Source: Candidatus Saccharimonadota bacterium
Lineage (GTDB): Bacteria; Patescibacteriota; Saccharimonadia; Saccharimonadales; SZUA-47
Length of the DNA stretch: 10,409 bases
Reading direction: 5' to 3'
Assembly (NCBI GenBank): GCA_017993025.1
Contig: JAGONL010000023.1
Location: 1-10,409 of the forward strand
Below are positions 6,723 to 10,409 of this stretch, piece after piece. The number at the start of each line of letters is the position of its first letter. Positions within the stretch are counted from its first letter, which is position 1. Position numbers and translations under genes: made by a program. The notes below the pieces were generated by a model. That model saw only the letters and a list, made by a program, of their open reading frames with translations. It was not told the origin of the DNA and did no database searches.

Positions 6723-6728
6723 TAGGGT

Positions 6729-7307
6729 ATGAAATATTTTGTCGGGGTTTTAGTAACAATCTTGATAATTGGTGGACTATTTGTAGGATATAAGCTTGGA
6801 AATAGCGATGATACTACGAGTTCACCTAGTACATCAACAACAAACACCGATACAGGTACAAACTCGAAAGTCCTAGACTTAAGTAACACCGGTCTAACAG
6901 AAGTTACATCAAATGTTTATAGTAAAACTTCTACCACCGACTTGATACTATCAAACAACAGTATCAAATCCCTTCCGTCAGAAATGGGTAAAATGACTAA
7001 CGTACTGATATTCAAAATTGACCATAACATTTTAGAAGGTAGTTTGATTGGAGAAATCCGTCAGATGTCCAAACTAAAGCAACTAGATGTTAGCTACAAC
7101 AATATGACAGGAATGCCCGCAGAGATTGGCCAACTAAGTAAATTGGAAATATTAAACTATAGCTATAACAATATTAGTGGTCTGCCAAATGAACTATCAA
7201 ATCTCAAAAATAACTTAAAAGAATTTAATCTTACCGGCAATCCGTTAAGCCAAGAACAAATTAACAATCTTAAAACTTCATTGCCAAACACGACAATAAT
7301 TTTTTAA
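6729..7307 (+). CDS. Membrane-anchored leucine-rich-repeat protein
   Basis: A 192-residue surface protein. One hydrophobic segment (about 4-22) works as an uncleaved anchor or signal, followed by a Ser/Thr/Asp-rich linker (about 25-46) and leucine-rich repeats to the end. Repeat cores can be read at VLDLSNTGLTEV (48-59), DLILSNNSIKSLP (71-83), VLIFKIDHNILEG (92-104), LKQLDVSYNNMTGMP (116-130), LEILNYSYNNISGLP (139-153) and LKEFNLTGNPLS (163-174), about 23 residues apart. The LP and N-x-(I/L) pattern fits the bacterial/typical LRR type, which forms a protein-binding solenoid. No cysteine caps, sorting motif or enzymatic domain is seen. Adhesion or partner recognition is inferred. Its stop lies 11 bases from the stop of the convergent GH3 gene. 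Confidence 0.82.
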   Translation: MKYFVGVLVTILIIGGLFVGYKLGNSDDTTSSPSTSTTNTDTGTNSKVLDLSNTGLTEVTSNVYSKTSTTDLILSNNSIKSLPSEMGKMTNVLIFKIDHNILEGSLIGEIRQMSKLKQLDVSYNNMTGMPAEIGQLSKLEILNYSYNNISGLPNELSNLKNNLKEFNLTGNPLSQEQINNLKTSLPNTTIIF

Positions 7308-7318
7308 TTACAGAAGTT

Positions 7319-9280
7319 TTATAATCCAAAGCCTCGTTTAAATAATGCTTCAGAACCGTCATTAGTGATGCCATTTGATTCAATAGGCAATTGTTGAATT
7401 GTTGCTGGCCACGGCAACGGGAGTTTGGCTGTGAAGGGATGATTACCGAATAAAACATCAGCAATTCCTGCTCCTTCGCTTCCTGGTAGCCATCCGGCAA
7501 CGACAACGTCCCAGGACGGTAATTGGTCAGCTATAATCAATGGTCTTCCTGAGAGTATTATCACAACTATCTTTTTAGTAGATTTTTTAAGCCTTTCTAT
7601 TACTTCTAAATCATCTGCCTCTATTGTAGGATTGGCATTATCGCCCCAACCTTCGGCGTATGGTTTTTCACTAACTATTGCAATGCCGACGTCAGCCTTA
7701 GTAGAATCAGAATCAAACATGCCATCTTGTTCATAATCAATCATACTGTTGTCACCTACGACCTCTCGGATACCTTGCAAAATTGAAGTTCCGCCTGGCA
7801 TCCAGTTCCCGTCTACACCCTGCCATTCAATCGTCCAGGCACCACTCTGTCGTCCAACATTATCAGCTCCGCTTCCAGCAACAAGAATACGCCCACTTTT
7901 TTTAGGCAGCGGTAAAAGCGATTCACTGTTTTTCAACAGTACGGCCGACGACGCCACAGTTTCTCGTGCAACTTGTCGGTGTTCTTCAGAGCCGACAATT
8001 TCCGTATCAATGTTACCCGACTTTACATCAAACAATCCTGCCTTAAACTTCTGGTATAGGATTCTGCTAACGGCATCATCAATACGTGTTTGGCTAATTT
8101 CACCGTTATTTACTGCCTTGCGCACATCATTCATAAAATCTTTATAGTCATACGGTAACATCGCCATGTCCAGCCCCGCATTAATTGTTTTAATGTTAGC
8201 GTCGTATTTACTGGTTCTTGAATATTCGTAGACCCCATACCAATCAGACACAACAAAGCCCTCAAAGCCTAGTTCGTTTTTTAATTTGTCAGTAATTAAA
8301 TATTTACTATCAATTATTCTCTCGTTGCCCCATTGGTTTAGCCCAACCATTACACTTGCAACACCGGCGTCTACGGCTGATTTATAGGGCGGCAGGTATT
8401 CATTTGCCAGTGCCTTTTCGTCAACAGCTGTAATCCCTTGGTCGATTTTAAACTTTTTGTGATTTGACTTACCCCACTGCATAGCCCCAGTGGCTAGATA
8501 ATGCTTTGCAGATGACATAACGTAAGTGTTGTCGGCTTGCAGAGTCTGCGCGCCATCTATGTAGGCACTCCCTAACTCGCTGATTAATTCAGGACTATCA
8601 GAAAATGCTTCATATACTCGACCCCAACGCATATCTTTTGGAGCGTCAAGGGAAGGGGAGTAGCTCCAATTTATACCAGTTGCTGACAGTTCATCACTTG
8701 TAATATCCGCCACCTGCTCGACAAGTTTGGCGTCACCACTAGCACCTAGACCGATTGCGTGCGGGAAAACCGTTGCACCAAGAACATTAGAATGTCCGTG
8801 ATTCGCATCAACTCCGTAGAGGATAGGTATACCAAGTCGTGATTTGGATGCCTGTTCTTTCATTCCACCAACCATATCAACCCAACCCTGCGGGGTGTTG
8901 GTCTCTGGTTTTGCTCCCGCCCCACTTAGTACTCCACCCAAGTAGTACTTACTAATATCTCCGATTTCCCCCAAACTGTTTTTATCCACCAGCGCCATTT
9001 GGCCAATTTTTTCCTCTAATGTCATACGTGCAAGTAAATCTTCTACTCTGGCGTCAATTGGTCGATTAGGCTGTTTGTATAGAGCGTCGGCAGGTGGAGG
9101 CGGCAATTGCTCTCCTAAATCTTCAGGCTGATTAAAGTACCAGCCACTAAGCAGAACAATCACCACCAGACCCACTGCTACTAAATATTTGTGTCGATAC
9201 AATTTAAACTTTTTAAGTTTTGTAGCAAATGTTTTGCTATGTTTCTTATTCGCAGAACTAGCTTTTTTCTTTTTTACCAT
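7319..9280 (-). CDS. Membrane-anchored glycoside hydrolase family 3, exo-beta-glucosidase type
   Basis: A 653-residue enzyme. A very basic N-terminus (1-31) and one membrane segment (about 32-48) anchor it, with a proline-rich spacer at 59-63 before the catalytic part outside the cell. The GH3 N-terminal barrel runs about 76-415 with GVDANHGHSN (156-165), RWGRVYE (218-224), AKHYLATG (258-265) and SDW (345-347), whose Asp346 is the expected nucleophile. The C-terminal sandwich (about 440-650) includes the KPYAEGWGDN loop (539-548), where Glu543 matches the acid/base of plant and bacterial exo-1,3/1,4-beta-glucan glucohydrolases. It should release glucose from beta-glucans or cello-oligosaccharides. 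NagZ-type activity is unlikely because the short NagZ architecture and its KH(F/Y)PGHG motif are absent. Substrate is inferred. The start follows an extended -10 with no Shine-Dalgarno. Confidence 0.9.
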   Translation of the reverse strand: MVKKKKASSANKKHSKTFATKLKKFKLYRHKYLVAVGLVVIVLLSGWYFNQPEDLGEQLPPPPADALYKQPNRPIDARVEDLLARMTLEEKIGQMALVDKNSLGEIGDISKYYLGGVLSGAGAKPETNTPQGWVDMVGGMKEQASKSRLGIPILYGVDANHGHSNVLGATVFPHAIGLGASGDAKLVEQVADITSDELSATGINWSYSPSLDAPKDMRWGRVYEAFSDSPELISELGSAYIDGAQTLQADNTYVMSSAKHYLATGAMQWGKSNHKKFKIDQGITAVDEKALANEYLPPYKSAVDAGVASVMVGLNQWGNERIIDSKYLITDKLKNELGFEGFVVSDWYGVYEYSRTSKYDANIKTINAGLDMAMLPYDYKDFMNDVRKAVNNGEISQTRIDDAVSRILYQKFKAGLFDVKSGNIDTEIVGSEEHRQVARETVASSAVLLKNSESLLPLPKKSGRILVAGSGADNVGRQSGAWTIEWQGVDGNWMPGGTSILQGIREVVGDNSMIDYEQDGMFDSDSTKADVGIAIVSEKPYAEGWGDNANPTIEADDLEVIERLKKSTKKIVVIILSGRPLIIADQLPSWDVVVAGWLPGSEGAGIADVLFGNHPFTAKLPLPWPATIQQLPIESNGITNDGSEALFKRGFGL

Positions 9281-9287
9281 TAGTACT

Positions 9288-9296
9288 ATTCTAACA
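9288..9296 (-). promoter_or_regulatory. Extended -10 of the GH3 gene
   Basis: On the minus strand TG-T-TAGAAT, a perfect extended -10 prefix with one mismatch in the hexamer, ends seven bases before the ATG at 9280. The RNA would begin about one base before the start codon. The -35 region is poor, as is usual for extended -10 promoters. Confidence 0.55.
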
Positions 9297-9302
9297 TCGA
9301 TA

Positions 9303-9319
9303 CCTATCGCAGTGATAGG
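9303..9319. promoter_or_regulatory. Palindromic candidate operator in the GH3 promoter
   Basis: CCTATC at 9303-9308 and GATAGG at 9314-9319 form a perfect 6-bp inverted repeat around a 5-base centre. A third half-site, GATA at 9299-9302, makes an overlapping GATA-CC-TATC pair. The element covers roughly -22 to -38 of the GH3 promoter, where a bound protein would block polymerase. The binding protein is unknown. Confidence 0.4.
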
Positions 9320-9332
9320 ACTCGGATTTTAT

Positions 9333-9350
9333 ATTTCTAAAGATTTCTAA
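9333..9350. repeat. Direct repeats one helical turn apart upstream of GH3
   Basis: ATTTCTAA occurs at 9333-9340 and 9343-9350, a 10-base period, centred about 60 bases upstream of the predicted GH3 start site. Same-face direct repeats at this distance are a common layout for an activator, but the sequence is AT-rich and chance cannot be excluded. Confidence 0.35.
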
Positions 9351-9362
9351 GTTTTAGATAAT

Positions 9363-9397
9363 CAAAAGATAATAATAATTAAGTTAAGTCTTAATTA
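9363..9397 (-). terminator. Weak AT-rich hairpin at the end of the TPR gene
   Basis: TAATTAAG at 9376-9383 and CTTAATTA at 9390-9397 pair perfectly around a 6-base loop, overlapping the TPR stop codon. On the minus strand the stem is followed by a T-rich run down to about 9363. Only one G-C pair supports the 8-bp stem, so termination would be leaky at best. Confidence 0.3.
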
Positions 9398-10269
9398 CTA
9401 TTATGATTTTTATACTGGGCACAAACTGCCTGTAAGTATTTTGCACCTTCTTTATCTTCTAACTCATCGTATAAGCTAAGTGCTAGCTCATAACATATTG
9501 AACCAGCTAATGAATTTCCGGCGTTATAATATGTCGCTGATAGCTCTGTATATGTATTTGCAACACCGAGTCTTGCACCAATTGCCTGAAATTCGTTTAG
9601 CGCTTCACACAGAAGAGTAACAGCCCTAATGGGATTATTATCCAAGCGCGCTACAGTGCCTAGTTCTCGTTTACAGTGAGCAACTCCCATAACATTGCCT
9701 TCACTTTCATATAACGCAAGTGCAAATTTAAGTTGTTCTTCGGCTTCTTCATATTTTTCATTTTGACGGGAAGTGACGCCAATCTCTCTATAGCAGTGAG
9801 CAGCCCCTAGTGCATAGTCTATCTCTTGACATAAAGTTAATGCTGAGGAAAAACATAAAGTAGCTTCAGTAAATTCACGTTTCAACCTATAAACAACTCC
9901 TAAACCCCAGGTTGCTTGCGACTCGGTTTTATTATCTTTTACAGAATGTGACAAATCTATTGCTCGTAACAACACACTCGTTGCACCGTCATAATCACGT
10001 TGCAAACGAAAAATATTAGCAACTTCAACCAGAACTTTTGAAGACTCTGTTTTTCCGGATCCATATTCCTCGACCATCTGGGTCCCAACGGCCAGCCCAG
10101 TCGCGTAGTCGCCTAGCATACGGTTTGCTCGTACAAATTGAGCAGTAAACTCTAACACTCCAGCTGGGTTGTTGCCCTCAGCATTTTGAGCCATTGCACT
10201 ACTCGACTCGTAAATCGCTAGTGCCAATTGACCGCTATTAATAAGTTCTGAAACTTCCTGATGGTTCAT
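9391..10269 (-). CDS. Tetratricopeptide repeat protein
   Basis: A 292-residue protein built almost entirely of TPR helix pairs, with no signal peptide or membrane segment, so cytoplasmic. The repeats are about 40 residues long rather than the classic 34: 116-155, 156-195 and 196-235 line up exactly, with weaker copies at about 35-74, 75-115 and 236-275. The aligned repeats share an (A/S)xxCxxE(I/L)G-type first helix and an A(x)xxxxxALxL second helix. This long form is seen in kinesin-light-chain-like and regulatory TPR arrays that bind peptides or partner proteins. No effector domain, such as a kinase, AAA or HTH domain, is attached. It precedes the GH3 gene on the same strand by 110 bases, but that gene has its own promoter, so a functional link is not shown. 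Confidence 0.85.
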   Translation of the reverse strand: MNHQEVSELINSGQLALAIYESSSAMAQNAEGNNPAGVLEFTAQFVRANRMLGDYATGLAVGTQMVEEYGSGKTESSKVLVEVANIFRLQRDYDGATSVLLRAIDLSHSVKDNKTESQATWGLGVVYRLKREFTEATLCFSSALTLCQEIDYALGAAHCYREIGVTSRQNEKYEEAEEQLKFALALYESEGNVMGVAHCKRELGTVARLDNNPIRAVTLLCEALNEFQAIGARLGVANTYTELSATYYNAGNSLAGSICYELALSLYDELEDKEGAKYLQAVCAQYKNHNSN

Positions 10270-10279
10270 ATTAGACAGA

Positions 10280-10307
10280 AGTATATAACATTATTACAAA
10301 ATTACAA
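10280..10307 (-). promoter_or_regulatory. Promoter of the TPR gene
   Basis: On the minus strand TTGTAA (10302-10307) and TATACT (10280-10285, one mismatch to TATAAT) are 16 bases apart. Transcription should start about 3-4 bases before the ATG at 10269. No Shine-Dalgarno is present. A second TTGTAA at 10294-10299 is too close to this -10 to serve. Confidence 0.5.
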
Positions 10308-10409
10308 CTAGAGTTTTTCAGAGGGAAATATATTTTCGGTTTAATAAAAATATATGAAATAGACAAAAAATACAATCCAGATCTTTAGCAAACTCTTATT
10401 ATATTGGAG
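10308..10409. other. Non-coding AT-rich end of the window
   Basis: No coding region is supported here. The stretch holds a 9-bp A/T-only inverted repeat (10328-10336 with 10347-10355) and ends in a TATTAT/TATATT-rich run followed by GGAG, which could be the promoter and ribosome site of a rightward gene starting just past the window. That gene cannot be confirmed. Confidence 0.4.

Noticed and set aside
7271..7321. Perfect 9-bp inverted repeat TAAAACTTC / GAAGTTTTA spanning the ends of the LRR and GH3 genes
   Set aside because: The loop is 33 bases and the stem is AT-rich, with no following T-run, so a shared bidirectional terminator is not convincing.
7749..8147. Open frame of 132 codons on the plus strand inside the GH3 gene
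   Set aside because: It lies antisense to a well-conserved GH3 region, has no ribosome site, and its Ser/Thr/Pro-rich translation matches no family I recognise. It is a shadow of the GH3 codons.
10328..10355. Hairpin ATATATTTT / AAAATATAT near the window end
   Set aside because: The stem contains no G or C and lies in very AT-rich DNA; it is best treated as chance.
1..10409. CRISPR array, transposase, tRNA, rRNA or phage genes
   Set aside because: No regularly spaced repeats, no transposase or integrase motifs, no tRNA cloverleaf and no rRNA segment were recognised on reading the sequence.

Overview
The window is an AT-rich, gene-dense stretch (nine complete protein genes, no RNA genes, no gap over about 140 bases) that most resembles a Patescibacteria/CPR genome, perhaps Saccharibacteria. 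That placement is inferred from style: small single-domain envelope proteins, short intergenic gaps and a FolC-like Mur ligase. No marker gene is present to prove it. TGA is used as a true stop twice, both times inside ATGA stop/start overlaps, so this is not a lineage that reads UGA as an amino acid.

Layout. (1) 60-3336, plus strand: an apparent operon of an XRE-type helix-turn-helix protein with a DUF3467-like C-terminal half, a cardiolipin synthase-type phospholipase D protein, and a FolC-like Mur ligase. (2) 3389-4782, plus strand: an ECF-type sigma factor overlapping by ATGA a single-pass membrane protein with two PepSY domains and an acidic tail, probably a sigma/regulator pair, closed by a good intrinsic terminator at 4799-4830. 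(3) 4872-5948, plus strand: a membrane-anchored CapA-family protein. (4) 5979-6668, minus strand: a compact glycerophosphodiester phosphodiesterase-like protein, divergent from (5) 6729-7307, plus strand: a membrane-anchored leucine-rich-repeat protein. (6) 7319-9280, minus strand: a membrane-anchored family 3 glycoside hydrolase with intact catalytic residues. (7) 9391-10269, minus strand: a cytoplasmic protein of about six 40-residue TPR repeats.

How they fit. Most of the genes act at the cell surface or membrane: phospholipid synthesis or turnover (cardiolipin synthase, GDPD-like), exposed polymer or glycan metabolism (CapA, GH3), adhesion or recognition (LRR), and envelope sensing with transcriptional output (sigma/PepSY). 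The shared theme is inferred; no single pathway links them.

Most notable signals. Several genes that begin a transcription unit have a -10-like TANNNT hexamer ending only 6-7 bases before the start codon and no Shine-Dalgarno sequence, suggesting leaderless mRNAs, whereas genes inside operons carry Shine-Dalgarno motifs or overlap the preceding gene. The GH3 gene has the richest control region: an extended -10, a perfect palindrome over the spacer/-35 region, and direct repeats one helical turn apart centred near -60. The PepSY protein lacks the zinc anti-sigma motif and may be a non-canonical regulator of its sigma factor.
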